From positions 62,001-126,000 of the forward strand of contig NZ_LQPS01000039.1 in assembly GCF_002101885.1 (NCBI RefSeq): DNA of 64,000 nt. Reading direction: 5' to 3'. This stretch comes from Mycolicibacter senuensis (lineage in GTDB: Bacteria; Actinomycetota; Actinomycetes; Mycobacteriales; Mycobacteriaceae). Within the stretch, counting starts at the first letter, position 1; the number at the start of each line of letters is the position of its first letter. A model generated the notes under the pieces. The model searched no databases and had not been told where the DNA came from. It saw only the letters and a program-made list of their open reading frames with translations. This document shows positions 31,201-36,799 of the stretch, one piece after another. A program made the translations under genes and the position numbers.

Positions 31201-33518
31201 GTGCCTCCGGTCAGGTCGGTCTGGGCGGCGAGCTCGGTTCGGTCAGCGGAACCGCGACTGGTGGTGCCGGCGGTGATGGCGGCGACGGTGACGTCAACGG
31301 CAACGCCGGCGGTGCGGGTGGCGCTGGTGGCATGGGCACGATCTCTGCCGACACCGCGGACAGCAGCGCCAGCGGCACCGCGACCGGTGGTGCCGGTGGC
31401 AAGGCGATCGGCACCGGTATCGGTGGTGTCGGCGGTGTGGGCGAGGTCAGCGCCACGGCGGGTGGCGTGGCTACCGGCACCGGTGACGGTGCGACCGGCG
31501 GCGCTGGCGGGGACGGTATCGACGGCGGCCAGGGCGGTGCTGGCGGTATCGGTTCGGTGAACGCCAACGGTGGCAGTGCCACGGGTGACGCGACGGGCGG
31601 CGAAGGCGGTAGCGGCACTGGTGCCGACAGCACCGGTGGCGCCGGTGGTGCAGCCTGGGTGCAGTCGAACTACAACGACCTGGGCGGCGGGACTGCTGAA
31701 GGCACCGGTATCGGTGGTGCCGGTGGCGACGCGACCAATGGTGGTGACGGCGGCAAGGGTGGCATCGGGATCGTGCTGGCCAACAGTGGGGCCAAGGCCG
31801 ACGGTGTTGGCACCGGTGGTGACGGCGGTGATGCCACGGCGGCGGGTGCTACCGGCGGTACCGGCGGGATGGGCCAGGTGGTTGCTGGTGGAGACGCCAC
31901 CAGCACGGCCAGTGGTGCGGCTACGGGCGGTAACGGCGGCGATGCCCACGGCGGCAACGGCGGTAACGGCGAGCGCGCCTTTGTCCAAGGTGTTCGCGGT
32001 TCTGCCAGCGGTACGGCGACCGCCGGTAACGGCGGTGACGGCAGTGTTGAGGGTGGCGACGGCGGCGACGGCGGATACGCCAAGGTCGAGGCCATCAACG
32101 GCAATGCCGCGGCGACCGCCAGCAGCGCCACCGGCGGCAACGGCGGTGCCGGCGGTGCTGACGGCACGACCGGCGGCAACGGCGGCTACGGCTGGCTCAA
32201 AGCCGAGAACGGCGGCTCCGTCACCGGCAGCGACGCGATCGGGACCAACGCCGTCGGAGGTGCTGACGGCGGTAATGCGTCGATCATCGTCGACGGCACG
32301 GACAGCTCGGTCACCCATAGCGCTGCTCACGCCGGTGCGGCCGGCGTCGGCGACGCCAACGGCGGCACCGGCGGCGACGGCGGTGATGCGCAGATCGCGG
32401 CTGCCTACGGCGGTGCGGTCATAGACAGCACCGCTACCGGCGGAACCGGCGGCAGCGGAGCCGACGGCGGTGCCGGCGGCCACGGTGGCCTGGGTATCGT
32501 CCACGCGGCCGGCGCCAACACCTCGCTGTCCGGGGGCACCGCGACCGGCGGCAACGGCGGAAACGGCAGCGATCAGGGCGTCGGCGGTGATGGTGGCCTC
32601 GGTGCGGTGACAGCCGGGGTCGATGACAACAACGTTCAACTGCCCGACAACACCGTCAGCAATAGCGCGGCCACCGGTGGTCTTGGTGGAGATGGCACGG
32701 GGCCGGGCAGCGAGGCCGGCGACGGTGGTGACGCCGTGATCCAGGGTGGCAACGGTTTCGAGCTCACCGACAGCACCGCTAAAGGTGGGATCGGCGGCGC
32801 GGCCACCGACGGCGGCACCGGCGGTAAGGGCGGTGTCGGCCAGATCCTCACCTTGACCCAGGGTGATGTCGAAAACGGTCACGGTACCGGTGGCAACGGC
32901 GGTTTGGGCACCGCGGGCGCTACAGGCGGCAACGGCGGTGTCGGCCAGGTCGTCTCGTGGAACCACGCCGACGGCACCGGTGTCGGTACCGGCGGCAACG
33001 GCGGTGCCGGCCTCGGCGGTGACGGCGGCAACGGCGGTGTCGGGTCGGTGTATGGCCAGTCCAGTGCCGGGCCCGGTAACAGCGTGGACGGGACCGCCCT
33101 AGGTGGCCACGGCGGTGACGGCGGCGAGAACGGCACCGATGGTGCCGTCGGCGGCAAGGGCGGTGACGGTGGCCGTGGCAGCGTCGAGGCAACAGCGTCG
33201 ACGGGGCCGCATGTCAATGCCGACGCCACCGGCGGCAACGGCGGCAACGGCGGTGCCGGCGGCGCCGGCGCCGACGGTGGCGACGGCGGCAAGGGTGGCA
33301 TCGGCAACGCGATCGGCACTGACGACGGTGTCGGCGGCGCCGGCGGCCAAGGTGGCGCTGGCGGCACCGATGGCCCGAGCGGGGACGGACACGGAGGTAC
33401 CGGCGGCAACGGCGGCACCGGCACCGGCGCTACCGGCGGCGACGGCCAAAATGGCGGCGACGGCCAGGCCGACGGCACATCCGGCGACGACGGCGGCCAC
33501 GGGGCGAACAACCCCTAG
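16218..33518 (+). CDS. Giant secreted Gly-rich PGRS-type protein without PE domain, 5766 aa
   Basis: One uninterrupted frame of 17.3 kb. Residues 1-42 are a signal peptide (GRRSSRVFGAG, then [11 protein letters not shown], cleavage AHA before Asp43). Residues 43 to about 150 match the aromatic-rich domain of the 2039-residue paralogue (DFDDVLIDLF, DPVSWSPFF, DLPGSAAFSW, INWWMPFGNG). Residues about 160-2850 are PGRS repeats organised into larger units, including five near-identical copies of about 176 residues. A run of ten glycines at residues 2854-2863 is followed by AAVISSNGG and a 2900-residue C-terminal region in which Thr/Ser/Val-rich strands (for example GGSITDATASGGEGG) alternate with Gly-rich turns. 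The end is GGHGANNP. A ribosome site (taagggga) precedes the ATG. No enzymatic or anchoring motif is seen. Likely a surface or wall-associated structural protein. The long frames on the opposite strand are mirror images of Gly-rich codons and are not genes. Confidence 0.9.
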   Translation: MARHRQSGSKGRRSSRVFGAGTAIGAFLAFGMSPLGVQPAHADFDDVLIDLFGEGLGDALTTLSADWADQDAWQLVLDPVSWSPFFDNVGDPAVWDVILSDLDLSGVGAASFDLPGSAAFSWNEINWWMPFGNGADGTAENPDGAAGGWIFGTGGAGWDADGTDGLIDGGAGGQGGLFGGDGGAGGDGYLGGDGGAGGAAGLFSWFSHGGAGGDGGDAVTAGGAGGTGGIGGDAALWGLFSTAGAGGQGGDGVAGAAGLAGILAPDGNGGAGENGGAGGNGGAGGRGSYLFGAGGKGGAGGNGGAGGAGGDGEDGLNGTGDGADGTDAGNGGQGGNGGAAGKAGAGGAGGWFMGSGTAGTAGAQGAGGVGGDGGEGGDGSDGADGADGTADHVDGAAGHAGGQGGNAGQAGAGGHGAGGQADSGTAGTAGKGGSGGTGGKGYDAASDDDAAAGTAGGNGGAGGDAGLGGLEADGTTHAAAGAAGVGGAGGDGKDGAAGEAGTAVDPDGTAGTSGGAGGNGGLGGLEANGSRAATGVGGDGGAGGKGGAGYDAVAEGAAAGVSGGNGGVGGDGGVGGTGSTAGTHGAGGVGGKGGSGTDGAHGGGGSQGDAANPDGGAGQAGGNGGNAGVGGSGGSSGNGVFADSGASGIAGKGGNGGEGGDGYDAAADALALAGTAGGNGGVGGDAGIGGVEADGSRAAAGTAGVGGNGGDGKDGADGVHGTQANPDGGAGQAGGAGGNGGLGGLEADNTRAAAGDGGDGGAGGKGGAGYDGLAGVDPGEAGEHGGNGGAGGAGGVGGTGANAGSHGAGGEGGNGGSGGAGAAGADGVAGTAAHVDGTAGQAGGAGGNAGKGGVGGDNGDGTTAAAGTDGSAGVGGKGGAGGQGFDGVDGSNSGVGRIDGTNGGAGGAGGDGGLGGLETDGTRALQGDGGAGGAGGKGGNGGNGVTGATAGAAGTNGGVGGDGGVGGVGGQGANEGADGFGGVGGNGGNGGAGAAGAAGVDGTASHVDGTAGGHGGAGGNAGKAGTGGANGDGLGKAADGTDGSAGVGGAGGQGGKGFQGADSTTAGVAGGNGGAGGAGGDGGQGGLEVDNTRAADGAGGNGGAGGSGGDGYDGQDGVDAVEGAGVGAAGGAGESGTNGGNGGAGGAGGSGSTQGQQGAGGAGGNGGSGGDGGDGADGAEGTQSHVDGYDGGAGGAGGNAGKGGVGGLGAGGQAASGDDGAAGVGGDGGVGGDGFEGADSTTAGVAGGNGGNGGTGGDGGQGGLEADNTRADDGVGGNGGAGGSGGDGYDGQDGVDAVEGAGVGAAGGAGESGTNGGNGGAGGAGGSGSTQGQQGAGGAGGNGGSGGAGGDGADGAEGTASHVDGYDGGAGGAGGNAGKGGVGGLGAGGQAASGDDGTAGIGGDGGVGGDGFEGAAGALGVDGGNGGNGGTGGDGGKGGLEVDNTRATDGVGGNGGTGGAGGAGYEGQSGTNAAEGAGDGAVGGAGESGTNGGNGGSGGAGGSGSTAGEQGLGGVGGAGGSGGAGGRGADGADGTDTHLDGYAGGAGGVGGDAGKGGAGGLGKGGAAASGDDGTAGIGGDGGVGGDGFEGAAGALGVDGGNGGNGGTGGDGGKGGLEVDNTRATDGVGGNGGTGGAGGAGYEGQSGTDAVEGAGDGAVGGAGESGTNGGAGGAGGAGGSGSTAGELGLGGVGGAGGSGGAGGRGADGADGTDTHLDGYAGGAGGAGGDAGKGGAGGLGKGGTADSGDDGTAGIGGDGGHGGTGHIGEAGSLGVDGGTGGDGGTGGDGGKGGLEIDGTTRATDGDGGDGGTGGAGGAGYNGQNGVNPGDAGEDGSAGGTGGTGGNGGSSGTGTGGNAGDGGAGGAAGNGGDGANGDAINTEGGKGGDGGNVGTGGEAGQVGTGATAGQTGTDGATPTTGGNGGKGGDGYNAATDPGAVPGTAGGHGGAGGKGGDHGNGGAGGHGGDGATGLAGDAGTDSNTDGTEGGVGGTGGNGGAGGAGGSIAGAGGHGGNAGSGGTGGDGGHGYTAPAGSGESGSDGGNAGAGGLGGNGGAGGASANGNAGDGGNAGNGGSAGTAGDGGDGAGGGGTNTGGDGGDGGNGAEGGAAGNVGLAGAGAGGSDGDDGTAGTGSGGGNGGQGGDGEGFYLVGPIPVGQAGGNGGDGGTASSVGDGGRGGDGGAGAAFEPAVGGAGGNGGRGGDATTGNGGAGGNGGEGAGGSDSQALFPAGPGGLGGNGGAGGDVSVEGTGGAGGVGGAGGDGGDGSAVAAGNAGIEGAQAGDGGHGGAGGQGAGTGHGGAGGQGGAAGNGGHGSAGVSDADGVGQDGGDGGRGGNGGLGGGGGDALGSGDGGAGGAGGAGGNAGNGGAGSDSTAADGDGGKGGNGSSGGNGAGGGAGGTAFGTGTGGAGGAGGHAGQSGSGGNGGDGTGTGDGGLGGNAGGTNNLGGGSGGAGGDSVDGDGGVGGAGGNGGAAGAVAGNGGDATGTGNGGHGGWGGVGGWGGVGGAGGDALGATGNGGAGGSGGDGGNTTAVGGNGGNGGLSGNGGQGGVGGWGGVGREGGAGGSAAGSGNGGQGGDGGDGGTNSDGGQGGNGGDALPGQAAGNGGAGGQGSGGEPVTWAPGGYQYGQGGDGGAGGSSATGTDGVSGDGGQGATGSNGGNGGNGGTGWTAPAGSGQSGTDGGNAGAGGAGGDGAVGGASATGTAGDGGDAGNGGNAGTAGDGGDGAGGGGGDVAGDGGNGGNGAEGGAAGAVGLAGTGTGGSDGNAGSAGTSSDGGTGGQGGDGDGIGSGALIAQSGGTGGTGGTGGAAADGGAAGNGGAGGAGGMGAGIGTGATGGSGGAGGGGAVSDATGPGYGGGGGGGGGGAAVISSNGGAASGIATGGAGGSGGDGSTTAAGGDGGTGGQGLIAADGAASTANGTATGGAGGDAVGTGTGGDGGDGEIDAHGAGAHASGEGIGGKGGTGTDGGVGGAGGIGSVNAAASGTASGTATGGNGGNATGDDSIGGSGSDGWVQAGYQGASGGVSAGTATGGHGGNASNGGIGGDGDYGLLLSSGTGVVSDSHASGGNGGDANVAGAMGGKGGSANIAGLNGGQITGSNATAGDGGDGLGGDGGDGGRAWLNASDTGSTITNGTVTGGTGGNGGLDGTDGAEGGDGGGGYWANIFVSNGVTSTGASSTGGNGGTGGDGGDGVGSDGGDGGRGGMGGNGNGDGTTGFGGNGGNGGAGGTNGGAGGAGANGGQALADPDTGTATGGDGGNGGAGGDGFDGGAGAGGGNATITTLNGGSVSSDSTATGGSGGNGGDGNAVADGGKGGSGGSATMTADGGTITDGHVNGGDGTDGEANGVNGANGANNSMTVTDGSVSNVTVESGQNSDNAAGGQASLVINSGGSVADSTVTGGKAGDGFDGGAATLTSVGADSSVSNATVTGGDGGSGGVGGSADVSATDGGVIDTVSATGGNASDSAAGGAATVSADGANSEVTNSIASAGNGGVGDANGGTGGQGGDAEVAAANGGSITDATASGGEGGAGVAGGTGGAGGTGQVATSLGDIGGSGGSATGEATGGAGGTGTGDGSTGGAGGMGQIGGGFHDSYKDVGGDGGAASGIATGGIGGDATGGGTGGAGGLGSVLAGGNNATADGTGAGGAGGSADGTGSVGGNGATGQVSALNDGATASGSGTGGTGGNASNGGTGGNGGTGWARALGENSHVTDATAHGGDGGAGTDGMKGGNGGTGNLQAYADGSTIDGSQAQGGQGGAGGNGVNGAGGGNASMSTGSDSGPTAGGDQITDSSVHGGDSVGNYGGSAATMTATGGSTIDDSHVVGGDAAVGGGASPYAQMTASNGGAISGSTVTGGDGGAGGAQFATMTADGPGSSITDSSVKTGDAGSNDGTAEAGRGGAGNMTATNGATIEDAHAIGGTGGNGADGGKGGIGGAATVTADGEHSTLSGTASGGVGGNGGDGHNGGQGGSVTLSATNDSTANALGDGVVGGDGGNGGVGGVGGTGGAASLSADSGSAASGSASGGDGGSGDSGAGKAGSTGTVTATDGGVITNSTATAADSVNGVAGGAASVSADGTNSSVTDSSAVGGKAGAGDANGGKGGAGGAASVWAQEGGAVTDGHAIGGAGNTGSTGGSGGAGGAARVGAYGADTTAEGTAQGGDGGAGELDGQAGAGGDAFVDAGITNEGVIVGNGEHTSGNATGGTGGAADGSGATGGNGGVAIVRASDGTIGVAGDSSLAQAAGGDGGAGQNGGQGGAGGAGYTFVTNGGTVTDDDGAATIAQGGTGGAGVDGGKGGNGSFAQVTAGQDGTAYGQSTAGDGGVGTGVGSTGGNGGSANVQGAWSGPGGTAHGVATGGHGGNGGDATGAGTGGNGGGGSVVARGAGAEASGAGHGGKGGNGYDGGKGGNGFSGAVQALSDHATANGIATAGTGGDATGAGAVGGNGGYTYIQANGENSTISGSTATGGDGGAGVPGANGRVASDTVINAKGDGDTITNSHVTGGDSAGTKQGPGARITTDGGHVADSSVTAGQSTDTTLGGSGSLTVTGGGNVTDAHLTGGNAGTGTGAGGGANMTVTGGTVNGLEVDGGHGGVNGAGGSATATVGTDSSVATSSVTGGDGGAGAAGGAASLTATDGSHIEDTHVTGGEGSDTATGGAASVSASVDSSITDVTVNAGGAGGTDGNGGAGGAGGAASATAASGGVIDGGIVTGGEGGQAINGGTGGSGAAAGIEATTGGTVTGSDTVATGGSGGMGDAGIGGGGQTGVVQAGGGGTVTDGIAKGGDGGAGINTGTGGSGSAASVSSHGIGSTATGTAIGGTGGKGIDGGVGGGSTGLVNYATINGGFSSWPAGNAHAAGTAIAGNGGDGYDGARGGDGGMASIGAFTTDGGTSQGTATGGVGGDSGKGVDAGDGGQGGVGAISNAVGNTITGATGTGGAGGTGGDGGIDGAQGGQGGAGGVGAVRDGVGSTATGGDGGDGGAGGTYVDAANTGNGGAGGAGASGQVGLGGELGSVSGTATGGAGGDGGDGDVNGNAGGAGGAGGMGTISADTADSSASGTATGGAGGKAIGTGIGGVGGVGEVSATAGGVATGTGDGATGGAGGDGIDGGQGGAGGIGSVNANGGSATGDATGGEGGSGTGADSTGGAGGAAWVQSNYNDLGGGTAEGTGIGGAGGDATNGGDGGKGGIGIVLANSGAKADGVGTGGDGGDATAAGATGGTGGMGQVVAGGDATSTASGAATGGNGGDAHGGNGGNGERAFVQGVRGSASGTATAGNGGDGSVEGGDGGDGGYAKVEAINGNAAATASSATGGNGGAGGADGTTGGNGGYGWLKAENGGSVTGSDAIGTNAVGGADGGNASIIVDGTDSSVTHSAAHAGAAGVGDANGGTGGDGGDAQIAAAYGGAVIDSTATGGTGGSGADGGAGGHGGLGIVHAAGANTSLSGGTATGGNGGNGSDQGVGGDGGLGAVTAGVDDNNVQLPDNTVSNSAATGGLGGDGTGPGSEAGDGGDAVIQGGNGFELTDSTAKGGIGGAATDGGTGGKGGVGQILTLTQGDVENGHGTGGNGGLGTAGATGGNGGVGQVVSWNHADGTGVGTGGNGGAGLGGDGGNGGVGSVYGQSSAGPGNSVDGTALGGHGGDGGENGTDGAVGGKGGDGGRGSVEATASTGPHVNADATGGNGGNGGAGGAGADGGDGGKGGIGNAIGTDDGVGGAGGQGGAGGTDGPSGDGHGGTGGNGGTGTGATGGDGQNGGDGQADGTSGDDGGHGANNP
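19470..21740 (+). repeat. Five near-identical tandem units of 528-531 bp in the 5766-residue protein gene
   Basis: The same position in each unit (the GY[DEN]GQ motif) occurs at 19551, 20082, 20610, 21138 and 21669, giving periods of 531, 528, 528 and 531 bases, all multiples of three. Each unit carries the anchors GGLExDNTRA (DGTTRA in the last), GESGTNGG, GSGST, a HVDGYDGG-like motif and SGDDG. Copies are nearly identical in DNA and use GGT more than flanking parts, pointing to recent duplication. More diverged units extend leftward to about 17300. Confidence 0.88.
22293..24570 (+). repeat. Dispersed duplication of about 120 residues, copies 1920 bp apart
   Basis: The segment starting YTAPAGSGESG at 22293 (to about 22650) returns as WTAPAGSGQSG at 24213 (to about 24570). 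Both continue with [23 protein letters not shown] and GNGAEGGAAG in the same order. The offset is 640 codons exactly, so the frame is kept. Confidence 0.75.
24777..33518 (+). repeat. Solenoid-like C-terminal half, with super-modules of about 590-700 residues
   Basis: It begins with ten consecutive glycine codons (24777-24806). Downstream, units of about 30-36 residues combine a short strand rich in Thr, Ser, Val and Ala with a GGxGG turn. A larger period is marked by a motif of the form SSVTDSxAxGG followed by GDANGG: the Asp codon of that motif lies at 26694, 28491, 30249 and 32352 (spacings 599, 586 and 701 codons; the third copy reads TDGNGG). The same motif occurs once in the 2039-residue paralogue near 11934. 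Confidence 0.65.
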
Positions 33519-33531
33519 ACTGCTCGCCGCA

Positions 33532-33590
33532 CCGGCTGCGCGAATTGATACGTGTCCGAGGAGAAGGACCGTATCAATCCGCGCAGCCGG
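33532..33590 (+). terminator. Long hairpin after the 5766-residue protein gene
   Basis: Arms of 21 bases (33532-33552 and 33570-33590) match at 20 of 21 positions around a 17-base loop, beginning 14 bases after the stop codon. No long T run follows, so it may act as a stabilising or Rho-assisted end. Confidence 0.75.
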
Positions 33591-33854
33591 CCGAACAATT
33601 CGACTGGCCCGCAGCCTATTTCGTACTTCCATGGCCAATCGCTGTCATATAGAGCACTCGACGCGTGGCTCCGTCGTTCGGCACCTGGTACCGCGGAGGG
33701 GCCACCTCGATCTTCGGGAGAATTTTTCGGGCCGCCCGCGGCGGGCGGGCCCCACCGGTATCCCGACGGTGATTCGCGCCGCTCGTGCCGCCTGATCCGG
33801 AGGGCACCCACGTGACTCAGTGTGTCGGGCCGTGGGCAAAACCGTTCCATAGCT

Positions 33855-34000
33855 CGTCGTAGCAACCAGGTGACCGGCGTCCTCGCGTTCGGCCTGGCCC
33901 GACTGGACCCCGTTGCCCCGGCGACCTAACCGACGACTTCCTGCGCGACTTCGACGCGTTCCGCACCGGCGCCGGCGGTAACGGCGGCCACCAGTCCTGA
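33855..34000 (+). pseudogene. Remnant of a small GAFLAFGM-type Gly-rich protein gene
   Basis: One frame reads RRSNQVTGVLAFGLAR then DPVAPAT and a stop at 33928-33930; after a shift of frame the next reads TDDFLRDFDAF then [10 protein letters not shown] and a stop at 33998-34000. The order (basic region, LAFGL core, small residues, acidic DDFL, Gly-rich end) is that of the intact paralogues compressed into 146 bases. It sits immediately upstream of the third intact copy. Confidence 0.5.
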
Positions 34001-34044
34001 TCCCGAGAACTTCAACTACGTCACTATCTGAGGGGAAACACACC

Positions 34045-36663
34045 ATGTCAGCTCGTAAGTCGCGGCATTCGCGCAGCCAGAAGTCCCGCCGGGTGTTCGG
34101 CGCAACCAGTGCCGCGGCGGCGTTCCTGGCGTTCGGCATGACTCCGGTGGTCGCCGCACCGGCCGCATACGCCGACCTCGACGACCTGTTCGACATCCTC
34201 AACACCGACCTGTTCGGGACCGCGACCGGCGACATCAGTTTCCTCAACGGCGACGACGCGATGACCGTCTTCACCAACCTGCATGCCGACCTCGAGGGCT
34301 GGCTGGCCGATACCGACAACACTGCGCTGATCGCGCAGATCAACGATCCGTGGATCGACCTGTTCGGCCGCGGCTTGATCGGTAACGGCGATGCCGCCTG
34401 GGATGGCACCAACGACTCGATGTTCGGGTGGCTGGGCTTGGGCAACCTGAACGACGGCGGCTTCCTGTTCGGCGACGGGGCCACCGGCGGTATCGACACC
34501 GATGGCAACGGGCTGGTCGGCGGAGACGCCGGATTCTTCGGCTTCGGTGGTGCCGCCGGCGCGGGCATCGACGGCGGTGACGGCGGCAGCGGTGGCGTCG
34601 GTGGTGACGGCGGCTTCCTGTTCGGCGCGGGTGGCACCGGCGGTGCGGGCGGCGCGGGCAAGATCGGCGCCGACGGCGTCAACCCATCCACCACCGGGCC
34701 GGCCGACGCCGGTGACCCGGGCGAAAGCCAGACCGACACCGACCCCGGCGGCGACGCCACCGGCGGCAACGGCGGTGACGGTGCCGACGGTGTGGGCGGG
34801 CAGGACGGTGGCGACGGCGGGACCGGTGGTGACGCCACCGCCGACCAGGATGCGATCGCCGGCAATGGCGGTAACGGCGGCACCGGCGGTAACGGCGCCG
34901 ACGGCCAGACCGGGGGCAACGGCGGTACCGGTGGCGCCGGTGGCCGCGGCGGGCTGTTTGCCGGTGACGGTGGTGCCGGCGGGGCTGGTGGCGCGGGAGC
35001 CGACGGTGGAAGCGGCAGTGCCGCGGGCAATGGCGGCAACGGCTCCGACGGCGGTCACGCCGTCAGCGGAATGCACAACCTCACCGGGCCTTCATCCGGA
35101 TTGATGGTCACCAACGGTGCGGCCGACGGCGGGACCGGCGGGGCCGGCGGCAACGGTGGCACTGGCGGCAGCGGCGGCGATGGCGGTACCGGCGGCGCGG
35201 GCGGTGTCGGTGGCGCCGCGCAGGCATTTGGAGCCCACGCCGGTGCGCACGGCGTCGGCGGCGCTGGCGGCGATGGCGGCAACAGCGGGGCCGGCGGCGA
35301 CGGCGGCCAAGGTGGCAACGGCGGGCTGGGCGGGGTCCCCACGTCCGGGGCGTTCGCCAGCGTCGGCCAAGGCGGTGACGGCGGCGCCGGCGGGAACGGC
35401 GGGGATGCCGGTGCGGTCGGCAAGGGTGGTGCCGGCGGCGACAGCGGAGGCGGCAACCACGGCGCCGACGGCGTCAATGGCCAGTTGCCCGCGGCCAGCG
35501 GCAACGGCGGCCAGGGCGGCAACGGCGGTGGGTCGACCGGCAACGCGGCCGATTCCACGGTGGGTGGCGTGACCGGCAGCAAGGGCGGTGACGGCGGCGA
35601 TGGCGGCAACATCGGCAACGGCGGCGACGGTGGCCAGGGCGGCTACGGTGGCTACGGCGGCTCCGGCCTCAAGGCCGACAGCGGCGACGACGGCGGTAAT
35701 GGCGGCAACGGCGGCGACGGCGGGGCCGGCGGTAATGGCGGCAACGGCGGATCGATCTCCGGTAATGCCGGTAACGGTGGCAATGGCGGCAACGCCGGTG
35801 GTGGCGGTGCCGGCGGTACCTCGTTGGGCAAGGCCGCCGACGGCGACTTCAGCACCGGCGACGGCGACGGCGCCCACGGCGGCAACGGCGGGAACGGTGG
35901 TGACGGCGGTACGGGCGGCGACGGCGGCGCGGCCGGCCAGGTGCTGGGCACCGGTGACGCCGGCACCGCCGGTGATGGTGGCCGCGGCGGTTACGGCGGA
36001 ACCAACGGTGGTGCCGGCGCTGGTGGCACCGGTGCGGCCGGAACAGCCGACCACATCAACGGCGGCAACGGTGGCGACGCCGGCGACGCCGGCGAGGTGG
36101 GCCAGGGCGGGGCCGGCGGCAGCGGCGCCCACGAAGGCGCTCCCGGCGCCGATGGCGCGCCTCGCACCGCCAACAACGGCGGCGGCGGTTCCGGCGGGCG
36201 CGGCTTTGACGCCACCGCCCCGGGCGCCAAGGGCGGTAACGGCGGCAACGGCGGTAACGGCGGGACGTACAACAGCAACGGCGGCAGCGGTGGCGCCGGC
36301 GGCAACGGCGGACCCGGAACCGCGGGTGATCCCAACACCGGCGACCCCGGCACGCCCGGCGGTGCCGGCGGCCAGGGCGGCGACGGCGGCAGCGGCGGCA
36401 CCGTCTCCGGCAACGGTGGCTTGGGCGGTCGGGGTGGCAACGGCGGTGTCGGCGGTGCCGGCGGCACCGGGGTGCCGGGCGAGGACGGCGGCGCGGACGG
36501 TGCCGGTGGAGCGGCCGGGACCGGTGGATCGCGTGCCGGCAGCGTCTCCGGCGGCCAAGGAGGCACCGGAACGCCCAACGGGCCCAAGGGCGCGTCCGGT
36601 GATCCCGGCGCCGCCGGCCCCAATGGCGAACCCGGTACCGCCGGCGGCGCGACCAACCCCTAG
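34045..36663 (+). CDS. Secreted Gly-rich PGRS-type protein without PE domain, 872 aa
   Basis: Shortest intact member of the family in the window. The signal peptide (1-43) has the best twin-arginine match, SRRVFGA, then AAFLAFGMTP and cleavage AYA before Asp44. The next part (DLDDLFDILNTDLFG, then NDPWIDLFGRGLIGNG) differs from the other two, so the N-terminal mature domain is variable while the signal is kept. From about residue 150 the protein is classical PGRS (GGxGGx) to the end (GEPGTAGGATNP); the glycine-rich hinge and solenoid half are absent. The ribosome site gaggggaaa lies 11 bases before the ATG. A decayed relative lies directly upstream and a perfect hairpin follows the gene. It is presumably exported to the wall; role unknown. 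Confidence 0.88.
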   Translation: MSARKSRHSRSQKSRRVFGATSAAAAFLAFGMTPVVAAPAAYADLDDLFDILNTDLFGTATGDISFLNGDDAMTVFTNLHADLEGWLADTDNTALIAQINDPWIDLFGRGLIGNGDAAWDGTNDSMFGWLGLGNLNDGGFLFGDGATGGIDTDGNGLVGGDAGFFGFGGAAGAGIDGGDGGSGGVGGDGGFLFGAGGTGGAGGAGKIGADGVNPSTTGPADAGDPGESQTDTDPGGDATGGNGGDGADGVGGQDGGDGGTGGDATADQDAIAGNGGNGGTGGNGADGQTGGNGGTGGAGGRGGLFAGDGGAGGAGGAGADGGSGSAAGNGGNGSDGGHAVSGMHNLTGPSSGLMVTNGAADGGTGGAGGNGGTGGSGGDGGTGGAGGVGGAAQAFGAHAGAHGVGGAGGDGGNSGAGGDGGQGGNGGLGGVPTSGAFASVGQGGDGGAGGNGGDAGAVGKGGAGGDSGGGNHGADGVNGQLPAASGNGGQGGNGGGSTGNAADSTVGGVTGSKGGDGGDGGNIGNGGDGGQGGYGGYGGSGLKADSGDDGGNGGNGGDGGAGGNGGNGGSISGNAGNGGNGGNAGGGGAGGTSLGKAADGDFSTGDGDGAHGGNGGNGGDGGTGGDGGAAGQVLGTGDAGTAGDGGRGGYGGTNGGAGAGGTGAAGTADHINGGNGGDAGDAGEVGQGGAGGSGAHEGAPGADGAPRTANNGGGGSGGRGFDATAPGAKGGNGGNGGNGGTYNSNGGSGGAGGNGGPGTAGDPNTGDPGTPGGAGGQGGDGGSGGTVSGNGGLGGRGGNGGVGGAGGTGVPGEDGGADGAGGAAGTGGSRAGSVSGGQGGTGTPNGPKGASGDPGAAGPNGEPGTAGGATNP

Positions 36664-36693
36664 CCCCGGTTCACCGACGGGCCTCGCGGGCTG

Positions 36694-36738
36694 ACGTCAA
36701 CGGTCCCCTGCGCGGGGGGTGCAGGGGACCGTTGACGT
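36694..36738. terminator. Perfect 18-base hairpin between the 872-residue protein gene and vapC
   Basis: Arms acgtcaacggtcccctgc (36694-36711) and its exact complement (36721-36738) enclose a 9-base loop, followed by tttcag. It lies between convergent genes and can serve both. Confidence 0.85.
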
Positions 36739-36799
36739 TTCAGCGCACCCGTCGATGCCGTCGTGGCCCGGACCGACGGCGCAACGGCTGCAACCAGTC

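Noticed and set aside
33552-33815. Plus-strand 87-codon frame after the 5766-residue gene
   Set aside because: It begins inside the terminator hairpin and has no recognisable domain.
9104-36663. PE_PGRS family assignment
   Set aside because: The repeats are PGRS-like, but none of the four proteins has the roughly 100-residue PE domain; each begins with a cleavable signal peptide instead.
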